A DNA stretch of 64,000 bases from Clostridia bacterium (GCA_017516485.1 JAFXCH010000013.1:1-64000), one strand, 5' to 3'; counted from the stretch's first letter, positions 34,501 through 42,958 are shown. Translations and numbers: made by a program. The notes: a model not told the origin generated them from the letters alone.

Positions 34501-34641
34501 TTTGAGCAGCTTATTGCTCCGAGTGTTGAGTCTGTCTCCAAGGAGCTTCTTGCCGACGAGATTGTACGCGCAGAATCAGTCGAGGGCGAAGCTCTTGACA
34601 TCAACGGCAAGAATGTTGTTATTTCAGTAAGGAAGGTATAA
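31513..34641 (+). CDS. ileS: Isoleucyl-tRNA synthetase (IleS2-like form)
   Basis: A 1042-residue class I synthetase charging tRNA-Ile. The ATP-binding HIGH motif appears as NGRPHVGHI and KMSKS as KMSKHKGN; the editing domain includes CFLAWTTTPWTLPSNVAL. The long form, these signatures and the KGYHVERKAGWDTHGLPVE block fit the eukaryote-like IleS2 type, which is often less sensitive to mupirocin (family knowledge). ATG 31513 is chosen because GGGAG lies nine bases upstream; the ATG at 31507 is too close to it. valS follows after 5 bases. Confidence 0.95.
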   Translation: MFEKIDAQYSFSASEKEVRQFWKENDVFQKSVKMNEGKPEFTFYDGPPTANGRPHVGHILTRSIKDLIPRYRTMKGYHVERKAGWDTHGLPVELEVEKELGFSGKSDIEKYGIVPFIDKCRKSVWKYKDLWEDMSERIGFWADFEKPYITYDNNYIESVWWAFKQLDAKDLLYHGHKIVPYCPRCGTALSSHEVAQGYKNIKTRSAFVRFRLRDDADTCFLAWTTTPWTLPSNVALCVNPDADYVKIKAEDGNYILAEALVGGLFEEGKYEVIEKYKGTDLEHTKYEPLFPYVKDKFYDKAWFVTCDGYVTLDSGTGVVHIAPAFGEDDSRVGKNYKLPFVQLADERGCFPEEATDYAGRFVMDCDPDIITKLSNEGPLFKVQTIEHQYPYCWRCDSPLLYYGKPSWFIAMSSLRDELTADNASVNWLPETYRDGRMGNFVSNVIDWSISRDRYWGTPLPVWVCDKCEKHHVIGSVEELCKLTGASPDVDLHKPSVDPLTFECECGGTMRRAPEVIDCWFDSGSMPFAQHHYPFENKDLFEKQFPADFISEGSDQTRGWFYSLQAISTAIFGKSPYNNCVALGLVNDKDGIKMSKHKGNVVDPWEVMDQYGADAIRWYFYVSSAPWISTNFDGAAINEHQRRFMGTMWNTFHFYNLYSGIDNFNAAEYKLADCKLTMMDRWILGALNSLIKKVDTELEGYHITEAARELVDFVDIMSNWYVRRCRRRFWMSELTEDKIAAYVTLYTVLDSLIRMAAPFVPFITETIYQSLVRKNNPDAPISIHMCSFPVCDESYIDEKLEHDMELVYNSVGIARNARNLANLKIRQPLARLLVCVDGDDAKFDEEMLSIIAEELNVEKAEQVESTKGFIAHEIKPQLKTLGPKYGKVLNAIREYLASVDGDSVLDDIEATGSHKVNLAGTDVEFAADDLLVSSGQKEGFVSASDRNITVILDTVLTPELIQKGYAREFVSKVQNMRKSSGFEVMDRIVITYSSDDEFEQLIAPSVESVSKELLADEIVRAESVEGEALDINGKNVVISVRKV

Positions 34642-34646
34642 ATATA

Positions 34647-37028
34647 ATGCTCGAAAAAAAGTATGACTTCAGAACGGCTGAAAAAGCCATGCAGAAGCTC
34701 TGGGCAGACCAGGACGTTTACCGTTTTGACCCCGAGAGCCCCAACCAGATTTATTCAATCGATACTCCGCCCCCGACAGTAAGCGGATCACTTCATATCG
34801 GCCACATTTTCTCCTACACTCAGGCTGAAATGATTGCACGTTACCGCAAGTTTATGGGCTACAATGTTTTCTATCCCTTCGGCTTTGACGATAACGGTCT
34901 TCCGACCGAGCGTCTTGTTGAAAAGGAAGAGGGCATCAAGGCAAAGGACCTTTCCCGTGAAGAGCTTTACGAGAAGTGCATGAAGACTACTGCAAAGTAT
35001 GTTGATGAGTTCACAAAGCTCTGGCAGTCACTCGGCTTCTCCGTTGACTGGAATCTCCGTTACGAGACAATCAACGAGCGTAGCCGCCGTATTTCACAGA
35101 AGTCCTTTATCCGTCTTGCAAAAGAGGGTAAGGCTTACGTTAAGGAGTCTCCCGTTCTCTGGTGTACAGAGTGCCAGACTTCTATCGCTCAGGCTGAGCT
35201 TGACAGTGCAGACATCAAGTCTACATTCAACTATATCTACTTTATGGTTGACGGTGAGCCTCTCACAGTTGCCACAACACGTCCCGAGCTTCTTTACGGC
35301 GTAGTTTGCCTCTTTGTCAATCCCGAGGATGAGCGCTATAAGAAGTACGTCGGCAAGAAGGCTGTTGTGCCCGTATTCGGTTACGAAGTTCCGATTCTTA
35401 CCGATGAAGTTGTAAGCCTTGAAAAGGGTACAGGTGTTGTTATGTGTGCTACCTACGGCGACCAGACTGACGTTGACTGGTGCGAGAAGCACAACCTTCC
35501 CTACCGCAAGGTTATCACAACAGAGGGCCGTATAGACGAGAGCGTACCCTATGTTGCAGGTATGAGCGTTTACGGTGCACGTAAAGAGCTTGTCAGAATG
35601 ATGGAGGAGCAGGGTCTTCTCGAGAAGGTAGAGGAAATTGTTCACCCTGTTCAGACTCACGAGCGTTGCGGCAAGCCGATCGAAATTCTTCCCTCACGCC
35701 AGTGGTATATCGACATCCTTTCTCACAAGGATCTCTTTGTTGAGGCAGGTAAGAAGATCAACTGGTACCCCACATTTATGAAGAGCCGTTACGATGTATG
35801 GGTTGAAAACCTTAAGTGGGACTGGTGTATTTCCCGTCAGCGTTACTTCGGCGTACCGTTCCCGGTATGGTACTGTAAGAAGTGCGGCAAGCCGATGTTT
35901 GCAGACGAGAGCATTCTTCCCGTCAATCCGCTTGAGTTCACTCCCGAAGCAACCTGCGAATGCGGCTGCAGCGAGTGGATTCCCGAGTCATCCGTTCTCG
36001 ATACATGGGCAACATCTTCAATGACTCCGCAGATTAACGCACACTGGGAAGAGCCCGACGGCACAGATATGTCCGATAAGCTTGCTCCCATGACAATGCG
36101 TACTCAGGCTCACGAAATTATCAGAACATGGGCTTTCTATACAATCGCAAAGAGTATGTACCACACAGGCAACATTCCGTGGAACGATATTATGGTTTGC
36201 GGTTTCGTTCTTGCAAAGAAGGGCGAGAAGATCAGTAAATCTAAGGGTAACGCTGTCAAGTCACCCGCACAGCTTGTTGAAGAGTTCGGTGCAGACTGCA
36301 TCCGTTACTGGGCTGCAAACACAAAGCTCGGCACAGACACATATTTCTCCGATGATGAGCTCAAGATTGCAAACCGCTTCCTTACAAAGCTCTGGAATGC
36401 TTCCAAGTTCACACTCACTCACCTTGAGGACTTCAATAAGGACGATGCTCCTGCAGAGCTTCTGCCTGTTGATAAGTGGATTGTTGAGCGTTGCAAGCAG
36501 ACAATGCGTCGCTGCATTAAGCTTCTTGACGAGTATGAAATCGGTTCTGCAAGACATGAGATTGACGACTTCTTCTGGAAGGATTTCTGCGACTATTATG
36601 TAGAAATCAGTAAGGAAAGACTCTATCAGCCCGAGGTACACGGCTACGAGGCACGCAGAAGCGGCCAGGCTGCTATCTACTACTGCCTGCTCAACATCCT
36701 CAAGATGTACGGCATCTTCGTACCGCATATGACAGAGTTCATTTATCAGGATGCTTTCAAGGCTAAGGAAGGCATTGATTGCCTACATATGAACTTCTGG
36801 AAGGTTGACGGCGAGGATGATGCTGAGAGCCTTGCATTCGGCGAGCTTGTAAAAGAGTGCGTATCCGAAGTCAGAAAGTATAAGAGCGAAAACAACATTT
36901 CAATGAAGGCAGATATCGAGACAATGAAGATTGTCACACCCGAGAAGTACAAGGGTATGTTCGATGCAACAATGGGCGACCTTGTTGCCTGCTGCCACGC
37001 ACAGAATGTTGAGTTTGATATTCAGTAA
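34647..37028 (+). CDS. valS: Valyl-tRNA synthetase, short form
   Basis: A 793-residue class I synthetase. TPPPTVSGSLHIGHIFSYTQ carries HIGH, KISKSKGNAVKSPAQL carries KMSKS, and the zinc-like cysteines YCKKCGKP and CECGCSEW are present. Common bacterial ValS is about 880 residues and ends in a tRNA-binding coiled coil; this protein ends soon after the anticodon-binding domain, so it belongs to the shorter class. AAGGAAGGT within the end of ileS is the likely ribosome binding site. Co-transcribed with ileS and followed by a strong terminator. Confidence 0.93.
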   Translation: MLEKKYDFRTAEKAMQKLWADQDVYRFDPESPNQIYSIDTPPPTVSGSLHIGHIFSYTQAEMIARYRKFMGYNVFYPFGFDDNGLPTERLVEKEEGIKAKDLSREELYEKCMKTTAKYVDEFTKLWQSLGFSVDWNLRYETINERSRRISQKSFIRLAKEGKAYVKESPVLWCTECQTSIAQAELDSADIKSTFNYIYFMVDGEPLTVATTRPELLYGVVCLFVNPEDERYKKYVGKKAVVPVFGYEVPILTDEVVSLEKGTGVVMCATYGDQTDVDWCEKHNLPYRKVITTEGRIDESVPYVAGMSVYGARKELVRMMEEQGLLEKVEEIVHPVQTHERCGKPIEILPSRQWYIDILSHKDLFVEAGKKINWYPTFMKSRYDVWVENLKWDWCISRQRYFGVPFPVWYCKKCGKPMFADESILPVNPLEFTPEATCECGCSEWIPESSVLDTWATSSMTPQINAHWEEPDGTDMSDKLAPMTMRTQAHEIIRTWAFYTIAKSMYHTGNIPWNDIMVCGFVLAKKGEKISKSKGNAVKSPAQLVEEFGADCIRYWAANTKLGTDTYFSDDELKIANRFLTKLWNASKFTLTHLEDFNKDDAPAELLPVDKWIVERCKQTMRRCIKLLDEYEIGSARHEIDDFFWKDFCDYYVEISKERLYQPEVHGYEARRSGQAAIYYCLLNILKMYGIFVPHMTEFIYQDAFKAKEGIDCLHMNFWKVDGEDDAESLAFGELVKECVSEVRKYKSENNISMKADIETMKIVTPEKYKGMFDATMGDLVACCHAQNVEFDIQ

Positions 37029-37037
37029 ATAAATCTG

Positions 37038-37068
37038 AAAGACCTCACTGTTTGCAGTGAGGTCTTTT
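37038..37068 (+). terminator. Intrinsic terminator after valS
   Basis: AAAGACCTCACTG (37038-37050) pairs perfectly with CAGTGAGGTCTTT (37055-37067) around TTTG, followed by T residues. Confidence 0.9.
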
Positions 37069-37070
37069 AA

Positions 37071-37281
37071 TTCGTAATGCGCAATTCGCAATTATTGATT
37101 AATTGAACCTATATGTCATTCTGAGCCGCAGGCGAAGAATCTTAAAAGATAATATTGAATAAATATATAGATATTTCAAAAACGTAGTGGAGGGCTTTTG
37201 TGCCCTCCCGTTGTTTTATATATCTTTGGGCGACCACACAGGGTCGCCCCTACGCGGTGTCGGTTAAAATAATTACGAATT
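37071..37281. repeat. Composite intergenic repeat region, copy 2 of the dispersed element
   Basis: Bounded by inverted ATTCGTAAT (37071) and ATTACGAAT (about 37273). It contains the repeat shared with 10080-10112 (37115-37148), then two GC hairpins: GGAGGGC/GCCCTCC (37189-37208) and GGGCGACC/GGTCGCCC (37228-37249). No reading frame of note. The design suggests a small non-autonomous, MITE-like or REP-like element. Confidence 0.55.
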
Positions 37282-37286
37282 CATAA

Positions 37287-37715
37287 TTACTCAATCATAT
37301 CCACCCTGCGTTGATGTCTGCCACCTTCAAATTCACCGCCGAGCCAGCTGTCGACAATCATCAGCGCGAGGTCTCTGCCTACTACTCTTGAGCCGAGGGC
37401 GAGGATGTTTGTATCGTTATGCTGACGGGACAGCAGGGCGGAGTAAGGCTCACTGCAAACTACGGCGCGTATGCCTTTTACCTTGTTTGCGGCAATTGAA
37501 ATGCCGACTCCCGTACCGCATACGAGTATTCCTTTTTCACATTCTCCGCTTGTTACCGCTTCGGCAACTGCTTTACCAAAGAGCGGATAATCCGTACGCT
37601 CGGTGCTGTGTGTGCCGAAATCCTTTATGCTGTAGCCCTTACTCTGCAGATGTTCGATGATATGAGTTTTCAGCTCAAATCCTACGTGGTCACAGCCGAT
37701 TGCGATTTGTGTCAT
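37287..37715 (-). CDS. rpiB: Ribose-5-phosphate isomerase B / allose-6-phosphate isomerase
   Basis: A 142-residue RpiB. The N-terminal IAIGCDHVGFELK, active-site Cys66 in ILVCGTGVGISIAANK and later RQHNDTNILALGSRVVG are diagnostic. RpiB interconverts ribose-5-P and ribulose-5-P and can also isomerise allose-6-P to allulose-6-P. Given AlsE, a ROK kinase and a sugar ABC transporter in the same operon, the allose-6-P role is likely. ATGA overlap with the alsB stop (37712-37715) shows coupling. Last gene of the operon. Confidence 0.92.
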   Translation of the reverse strand: MTQIAIGCDHVGFELKTHIIEHLQSKGYSIKDFGTHSTERTDYPLFGKAVAEAVTSGECEKGILVCGTGVGISIAANKVKGIRAVVCSEPYSALLSRQHNDTNILALGSRVVGRDLALMIVDSWLGGEFEGGRHQRRVDMIE

Positions 37716-38698
37716 TTTGCGTTTTCCTTTGTTACGATATATGAGTCAACGGGAATCATTTTCGGCTCTTGGTTCGGGTCGATTTTCGGCTTGTTTTTTA
37801 CAGCATCAACCATCTGACGAAGTGAGGTTGCACCGATTTTTGCAGGGTCCTGTGCAACTGTTGCGTCAAGCTGACCTGCTTTGATTGATTCGAGTGCTTC
37901 CGCCGAGCCGTCTGTGCCTACAACAATGATTTTGCCGAGTTTGTCAGCATTGATTACCGCCTGAAGTGCACCGAGTGCCATAGTATCGTTACAGCAGTAG
38001 ATTGCCTTAAGGTCAGGGTACATCTGGATATAGCTTGTTGCTGTGTCGAGTGCTTTCTGTCTGTCCCAATCGGCAGGCTGTGAAGCAACGAGCTTTATTT
38101 TTTCAGCCTTTTTAAATGCGTTTGTCGCACCTGTTTTTCTGGATTCGCCCGAAGCGTTACCTGCCTTGCCTTCGATAATTGCAACGTCGCCGCCGCTTTC
38201 ACCAAGCTTTGAAATGGTGAAGTCAGCACCCTTTTCACCTACGGCTACGTTGTCTGTAGTAGCAAAGGCAATTACACTGCCGCCTGCGTTACGGAGTGTG
38301 CTGATGTCAATTTTTTCATCAATATTCATTACATATATGCCGTTTTGGTTTGCCTGCACGATACCGTTGATGAGGTTGGTGGGTGAGAGAGGTGCAACAC
38401 CGATTGCCTTGTAATTTTTAGTAAGGCAGTTTTCAAATATTGTCAGCTGACCTGCCGTGTCGTCTTCACTCTGTGCAGCGAAGATGTCGACCTTTACTCC
38501 GAGTGTTTTTGCCTCTTCTTCAATACCTGCCTTCATCTTTGCCCAGAAATCGTTTGAGAGTGTTTTGAGGATTATTGCGTATTCTGCGCCTGTGTTAGTT
38601 GCGCCGGGATTTTCGTCTTTTGTGCCGCCGCAGGCTGTGAATGTGCAGAAGAGTATTGCGAGCGTAAGTAACGCCGCTACGGTTTTTCTGATTTTCAT
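37712..38698 (-). CDS. alsB: Sugar ABC transporter substrate-binding lipoprotein
   Basis: A 328-residue periplasmic-binding-protein-like lipoprotein: signal peptide with lipobox TFTAC (Cys23), then a type I sugar-binding fold of the RbsB/AlsB class (EYAIILKTLSNDFWAKMKAG..., AIYCCNDTMALGALQAV, DATVAQDPAKIG). It should deliver a pyranose or pentose, probably D-allose by context, to the AlsC/AlsA transporter. Start 38698 is chosen because AAGAGG precedes it and it begins a good signal peptide; the ATG at 38716 overlaps the preceding gene. The symbol is inferred from context. Confidence 0.88.
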   Translation of the reverse strand: MKIRKTVAALLTLAILFCTFTACGGTKDENPGATNTGAEYAIILKTLSNDFWAKMKAGIEEEAKTLGVKVDIFAAQSEDDTAGQLTIFENCLTKNYKAIGVAPLSPTNLINGIVQANQNGIYVMNIDEKIDISTLRNAGGSVIAFATTDNVAVGEKGADFTISKLGESGGDVAIIEGKAGNASGESRKTGATNAFKKAEKIKLVASQPADWDRQKALDTATSYIQMYPDLKAIYCCNDTMALGALQAVINADKLGKIIVVGTDGSAEALESIKAGQLDATVAQDPAKIGATSLRQMVDAVKNKPKIDPNQEPKMIPVDSYIVTKENAK

Positions 38699-38712
38699 AT
38701 TTTTACCTCTTT

Positions 38713-39642
38713 TCATTTGTTTGTTATATTATTCCCAATCTGACGCAGATATTCATTAAGTGCAAAATCACCGCTGCCGAAAACTCCGCTTTGCTGGTCG
38801 TGCTTTGTGAATATAAGTGTCAGATTCTTTTCAGGGTAGGGCTTGCGTGTGTAAAATCTCACCGAATCAGACAGTATTTCTTTCGGAAAATCTTCCATAT
38901 CCACAACTCCGCCGCCTATGATGCAGCAATCGGGGTCGAGTATATTTATCTGCGTTGCAATCGGAATTGCAAGGTCACGCACAAATTTCTGAAGTACGGG
39001 GCTGGTTTTATGCTCCTTGAAAACTTTTTTTATATCTGTTTCGGGGAAATACTTTGCCGCAAGTGCCTCAAGTGCTTTGCCCGAACAACGTGTTTCTATA
39101 CAGCCTACGTTACCGCAGGTGCATACGTCGGTGCTGTCAAGTATCGGCACGTGACCTAATTCGCCTGCAACTCCGTTGCTGCCGCTGTAGAGTCTGCCGC
39201 CGATTGATATTGCGTTGCCAAAACCCGTACCGATATAAAATCCCAGCACTGTCGTTTCGCCGATAAGGCCGAGCTTTGCAATATCGTTGTGAAGCAGGAA
39301 GTTTACATCTCTGTCAACGTAAACGGGAAAGCCGAATTCAGTTTCAAAGCTGCCGAAATCTGCACCGTCAAAGCCTTTGAGGTTAGGCGATGAGTAAACC
39401 TTTTTCTTGTCCTTGCTCACTATTGCGGGTATACCTATTGCCGCTGCCTTTATCCTGCCTTCAAAGCCGCTGTTTTTGAGGTAGCTTTTTATTTCGTCTT
39501 TGAGTATCTGTGTGGCGTTACCGTGTGAGAAAATGCTGCTTGATGTGCGTGTAAAAGCCTGAATCTGACCGTCACCGCCTACAGCACCCATACGGAAGTT
39601 AGTGCCGCCGATATCAATTCCAAGTGCAAATATACTGCTCAA
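38713..39642 (-). CDS. alsK: ROK-family sugar kinase (allose kinase candidate)
   Basis: A 309-residue ROK protein. GIDIGGTNFRMG is the ATP-binding phosphate loop, YIGTGFGNAI the second ATP-contact region, and GELGHVPI followed by CTCGNVGCIETRCSG supplies the ROK zinc-binding CxCGxxGCxE pattern. There is no N-terminal HTH, so it is a kinase rather than a NagC/Mlc-type repressor. In this operon it most likely phosphorylates D-allose at C6. It starts 3 bases after alsE. The symbol is inferred from context. Confidence 0.87.
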   Translation of the reverse strand: MSSIFALGIDIGGTNFRMGAVGGDGQIQAFTRTSSSIFSHGNATQILKDEIKSYLKNSGFEGRIKAAAIGIPAIVSKDKKKVYSSPNLKGFDGADFGSFETEFGFPVYVDRDVNFLLHNDIAKLGLIGETTVLGFYIGTGFGNAISIGGRLYSGSNGVAGELGHVPILDSTDVCTCGNVGCIETRCSGKALEALAAKYFPETDIKKVFKEHKTSPVLQKFVRDLAIPIATQINILDPDCCIIGGGVVDMEDFPKEILSDSVRFYTRKPYPEKNLTLIFTKHDQQSGVFGSGDFALNEYLRQIGNNITNK

Positions 39643-39645
39643 TTT

Positions 39646-40326
39646 TTATTCCTCCGCTACTGCTTTGCTGAAGCTTTCTTTCATCTTTTTCCACGCTGTT
39701 TCAAGGTTGCTGTCGAGTGAAAAAAGTCCTGATGTGCCTACAACAAAGCACTCAGCACCTGCCTTGTAAAGTTCACCGAAAGTTTTTTCGTTGCACGAGC
39801 CGTCAATTTCGATTATATATCTGTATCCGTTCTTTTCTTTGAGTGTGCGTGCCTGCTCGATTTTGGACAGCATCTGTCGAATAAAGCTCTGCCCTGCAAA
39901 GCCGGGGTCAACCGTCATAATTGTAATTTTGTCGAGCAGACCGAAATAATACTGTGCTGCTGATAGCGGAGTTGCCGGATTGAATACAACGCCTGCCTTA
40001 CAGCCTGCACTTTTTATTTTGGCGAATGTGCGGAATGCATCTGCGGTTATTGTCTCTGCCTGAGGGCAGATGTATGCGGCACCTGCCTTGCTCAACGGCT
40101 CGATATAATCTGCAGGGTTGGTAACCATCAGGTGACAGTCAAGCGGCTTTGCCGCAACCTTTGAAACCGCACTCACAAAGTCGGGCGATAATGTGAGATT
40201 CGGCACATAGTGGCCGTCCATAATATCAACGTGATAAAAATCGCAACGCGTGTTGAGAATTTCAATCTGATTTTTTATATCGAGAAAATCCATACACATA
40301 AGTGACGGACTGAATAAAGCCGACAT
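39646..40326 (-). CDS. alsE: D-allulose-6-phosphate 3-epimerase (AlsE-type)
   Basis: A 226-residue (beta/alpha)8 epimerase. FSPSLMCMDFLDIKNQI, HVDIMDGHYVPNLTLSP, KPLDCHLMVTNP, ITIMTVDPGFAGQSFI and IEIDGSCNEKTFGEL contain the metal-binding His/Asp residues. SPSLMCMD, DGSCN and the C-terminal VGTSGLF resemble E. coli AlsE much more than the housekeeping ribulose-5-phosphate 3-epimerase Rpe, which normally reads APSIL and DGG. It converts allulose-6-P to fructose-6-P, the entry to glycolysis. Confidence 0.88.
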   Translation of the reverse strand: MSALFSPSLMCMDFLDIKNQIEILNTRCDFYHVDIMDGHYVPNLTLSPDFVSAVSKVAAKPLDCHLMVTNPADYIEPLSKAGAAYICPQAETITADAFRTFAKIKSAGCKAGVVFNPATPLSAAQYYFGLLDKITIMTVDPGFAGQSFIRQMLSKIEQARTLKEKNGYRYIIEIDGSCNEKTFGELYKAGAECFVVGTSGLFSLDSNLETAWKKMKESFSKAVAEE

Positions 40327-40337
40327 ATCTTTACCTC

Positions 40338-41303
40338 CTATTTTCTGCCTGCAACAAAACGGTCAAGTGTTACCGAGCCGATAATCAGCGCACCCATCAC
40401 AACCTGCTGAAGCGTGCTCGAAACAGAGAGCAGATTCATACCGAAATTTATGACACCTATGATAAGTCCACCCATAACAACACCGAAGATTTTACCCTTA
40501 CCGCCGAAGAAGCTTGTGCCGCCTATGATTGCGGCGGCTATTGCGTAGGTTTCAAATCCCGTTGCCGCCGCAGGCTCTGCTGAGCCTACTCTGCCAAGAA
40601 GTACAACGCCTGCAATACCTGCGCAGATGCCTGAAATGATGAATACTATCAATGTGTGAAGTTTGACATTTATGCCTGAATACCACGCGCTTTCACTGTT
40701 ACCGCCAAGTGCATAGATGTTTCGGCCGAGCTTCGTTTTTTTAGTCAGAAAAGCTAATACAACAGCTGCGGCAAATGCGATAAGTGCCGCTACGGGAATA
40801 TAAAAAATACGCTGTGCCATAAACCTTGTGAAGCCTGCAGGGAAGCCGAAAACCGCACTCGAGTCGGAGATAATCAGCGTGACTCCGCGGTAAATTGCCT
40901 GCGTGCCCAGGGTTATGATGAACGGGTGAAGCCCCGTTGAGTTTACAAGAATTCCGTTGATGAATCCGAGCAGAGCGCCCATTAAAATACCGAGTAAAAT
41001 TGCGGCTACGGGTGATGTGCCCGAAACCATCAGCTTTGCCATAAACATACCCGACAGCGCTACAACGGAGCCGACGGAGAGGTCGATACCCGCAATCAGT
41101 ATTGCAAAAAATTCGCCGAGAGCTATCAGGATGTTTACGGAGCTTTGTGACAAAATTTGTGTGACTGTTGACGGCTTGAAGAAGAATGTCGGTCTGAGTA
41201 CGGCAAGAATAATGAGCAGTAAAGTCAGAATTCCGAGTGTGCCGTAACGCTGCCATATCTGTTTGAATGAAATTGAATTTTTGCTTTTGTTTTCGGCTGT
41301 CAC
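40338..41303 (-). CDS. alsC: Sugar ABC transporter permease (RbsC/AlsC type)
   Basis: A 321-residue permease with 8-10 membrane segments and the RbsC-family signatures GIDLSVGSVVALSGM, LHPFIITLGTQAIYRG and FGGKGKIFGVVMGGLIIGV. It forms the channel of a CUT2-type ABC importer together with AlsA and AlsB. Its start overlaps the alsA stop by 4 bases, so the ATPase and permease are translationally coupled. The symbol is inferred from context. Confidence 0.9.
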   Translation of the reverse strand: MTAENKSKNSISFKQIWQRYGTLGILTLLLIILAVLRPTFFFKPSTVTQILSQSSVNILIALGEFFAILIAGIDLSVGSVVALSGMFMAKLMVSGTSPVAAILLGILMGALLGFINGILVNSTGLHPFIITLGTQAIYRGVTLIISDSSAVFGFPAGFTRFMAQRIFYIPVAALIAFAAAVVLAFLTKKTKLGRNIYALGGNSESAWYSGINVKLHTLIVFIISGICAGIAGVVLLGRVGSAEPAAATGFETYAIAAAIIGGTSFFGGKGKIFGVVMGGLIIGVINFGMNLLSVSSTLQQVVMGALIIGSVTLDRFVAGRK

Positions 41304-42844
41304 TGTTTTTTCTCCTTTCCTTTTTCTGCGGTAGAGGCGGCAACGAGCTTTTCTTCCGTTGCATCCTTACGGTCAAAGGTTGCAACGATTTCACCCTCAC
41401 GGAATACCGAAACAGTATCGCATACCGCAAGCAGCTCAGGTAATTCCGAGCTTACGACGAGCACTCCCTTGCCTTCATCAGCAAGTTTACGCATAAGCGT
41501 ATAAATTTCACCCTTTGAGCCTACGTCAATACCCTTGGTCGGCTCGTCAAAAATAATTATCTTTGAGTCTGCGGCAAGCCATTTGCCGAGAATAACTTTC
41601 TGCTGGTTGCCACCTGAAAGCTCTGTTATGCCCTGAGTGGTAGAGTAACATTTGATGTTGAGCTTTTGCTTTTGTTCTTCAGCCCATTCGTTTTCACGCT
41701 CTTTGCTGACAAGACCTACCGTGCCTCCGCACAGTGACTGCTTGACAAACGGAAGTATCGATATATTTTTCTTGATGCTGAAGTTGTGGAAAAATCCGGT
41801 TTCGCGTCGGTTTTCCGTAACCATTGCAAGTCCGTTCTTGATTGAGCGGTAGGGCTTGCGGCAGTCCGCTTTTTGACCGTTTATATATATTTCGCCCGAT
41901 GCTTTAGGTTCTGCACCGAATATAGAATTCATCATTTCGCTTCTGCCTGAGCCGACAAGACCCGAAAAGCCGAGTATCTCACCGCGGTGTAATTTAAACG
42001 ATACATTTCTGACCTTGCCGTCACGCCGTGAGAGATTTTTTACCTCAAATATAACTTCGGCTTTGCTGAAATCGGCATTTTCGTGCTGGTAGCTTTTACT
42101 TATTTGTCTGCCTACCATCATCGTTACAAGGTCGTCCTGCGTTACATCACTTACGTTTTTTGTGCCTACGTACGTTCCGTCTTTAAGCACTGTCACACGG
42201 TCGCCGATTTCCATAATTTCGCCGAGCTTGTGCGAAATAAAAACAATACCTTTGCCCTCAGACTTGAGTTGACGTACAACCTTGAAAAGGTGTGCGACTT
42301 CACTTGATGTGAGTGAGGTTGTCGGCTCATCCATAATCAGAATTCTGCTGTCTGCAGCAAGTGCCTTTGCAATCTCTACCTGCTGTTTTTCGGATATGCT
42401 TAAGCTTTCAACAAATGTTTCGGGGTCGCGGTTTAATCCGACTTTTTTGAGCAGCTCTTTTGTCCGCTCTCTCATCTGAGTGTAATCGACAGTGCTTATA
42501 AAGCCGAGCTTTTTTGTCGGCAGGTGACCCACAAAAAGGTTTTCCTGAATCGAAAGCTCGTTGATTACGCTCAGCTCCTGGTAGATTACGCTGATTCCGT
42601 TGTCACGCGAATCCTTTGGGGTAAGCCCTGCGTATTCTTTACCTCCAAGGATTATTGTGCCGCTTGTGGGCTTGTGCACACCGCTGAGTATTTTCATAAG
42701 TGTGCTTTTGCCTGCACCGTTTTCACCGAGCAGTACGTGTACCTCGCCTGCAAGTATGTCAAAGGTGATACCGCTTAGTGCAGTTACACCCGGAAATTTT
42801 TTTACAACATTTTTCATGGTTGCTAACGCTTGTATTTTTATCAC
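41300..42844 (-). CDS. alsA: Sugar ABC transporter ATP-binding protein (RbsA/AlsA type)
   Basis: A 514-residue tandem ATPase of the CUT2 family. First domain: Walker A LLGENGAGKST, signature SISEKQQVEIAKAL, Walker B ILIMDEPTTSL. The second domain has a degenerate Walker A-like region (FSGLVGSGRSE), signature LSGGNQQKVILGKW and IIFDEPTKGIDVG. It energises uptake through AlsC. The start is uncertain: GTG 42844 keeps the N-terminal beta strand seen in homologues but has a poorly spaced Shine-Dalgarno, while ATG 42817 has none. First gene of the operon; no regulator gene is adjacent. Confidence 0.88.
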   Translation of the reverse strand: MIKIQALATMKNVVKKFPGVTALSGITFDILAGEVHVLLGENGAGKSTLMKILSGVHKPTSGTIILGGKEYAGLTPKDSRDNGISVIYQELSVINELSIQENLFVGHLPTKKLGFISTVDYTQMRERTKELLKKVGLNRDPETFVESLSISEKQQVEIAKALAADSRILIMDEPTTSLTSSEVAHLFKVVRQLKSEGKGIVFISHKLGEIMEIGDRVTVLKDGTYVGTKNVSDVTQDDLVTMMVGRQISKSYQHENADFSKAEVIFEVKNLSRRDGKVRNVSFKLHRGEILGFSGLVGSGRSEMMNSIFGAEPKASGEIYINGQKADCRKPYRSIKNGLAMVTENRRETGFFHNFSIKKNISILPFVKQSLCGGTVGLVSKERENEWAEEQKQKLNIKCYSTTQGITELSGGNQQKVILGKWLAADSKIIIFDEPTKGIDVGSKGEIYTLMRKLADEGKGVLVVSSELPELLAVCDTVSVFREGEIVATFDRKDATEEKLVAASTAEKGKEKKQ

Positions 42845-42874
42845 ACCTTTTTAAGTCTGCTTTGAGTTAGTGTG

Positions 42875-42926
42875 TTCATATCAACAAAAAATATGCTTGC
42901 AATTTTTACATAATATCCTATATAAT
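42875..42926. promoter_or_regulatory. Divergent promoters sharing a palindromic -35
   Basis: TTGCAA (42897-42902) is its own reverse complement. Rightward it is 18 bases from TATAAT (42921-42926), for the kinase-like gene. Leftward it is 16 bases from TATGAA (minus strand, 42875-42880), for the als operon. The rightward promoter is convincing; sharing of the -35 is inferred. Confidence 0.5.
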
Positions 42927-42958
42927 ATTTATAGAGATTTGATAAAGGAGGCTTTGTT

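Noticed and set aside
37712..42844. Ribose (rbs) operon
   Set aside because: The transporter alone would fit, but the AlsE-type epimerase and ROK kinase in place of RbsK point to allose/allulose metabolism.
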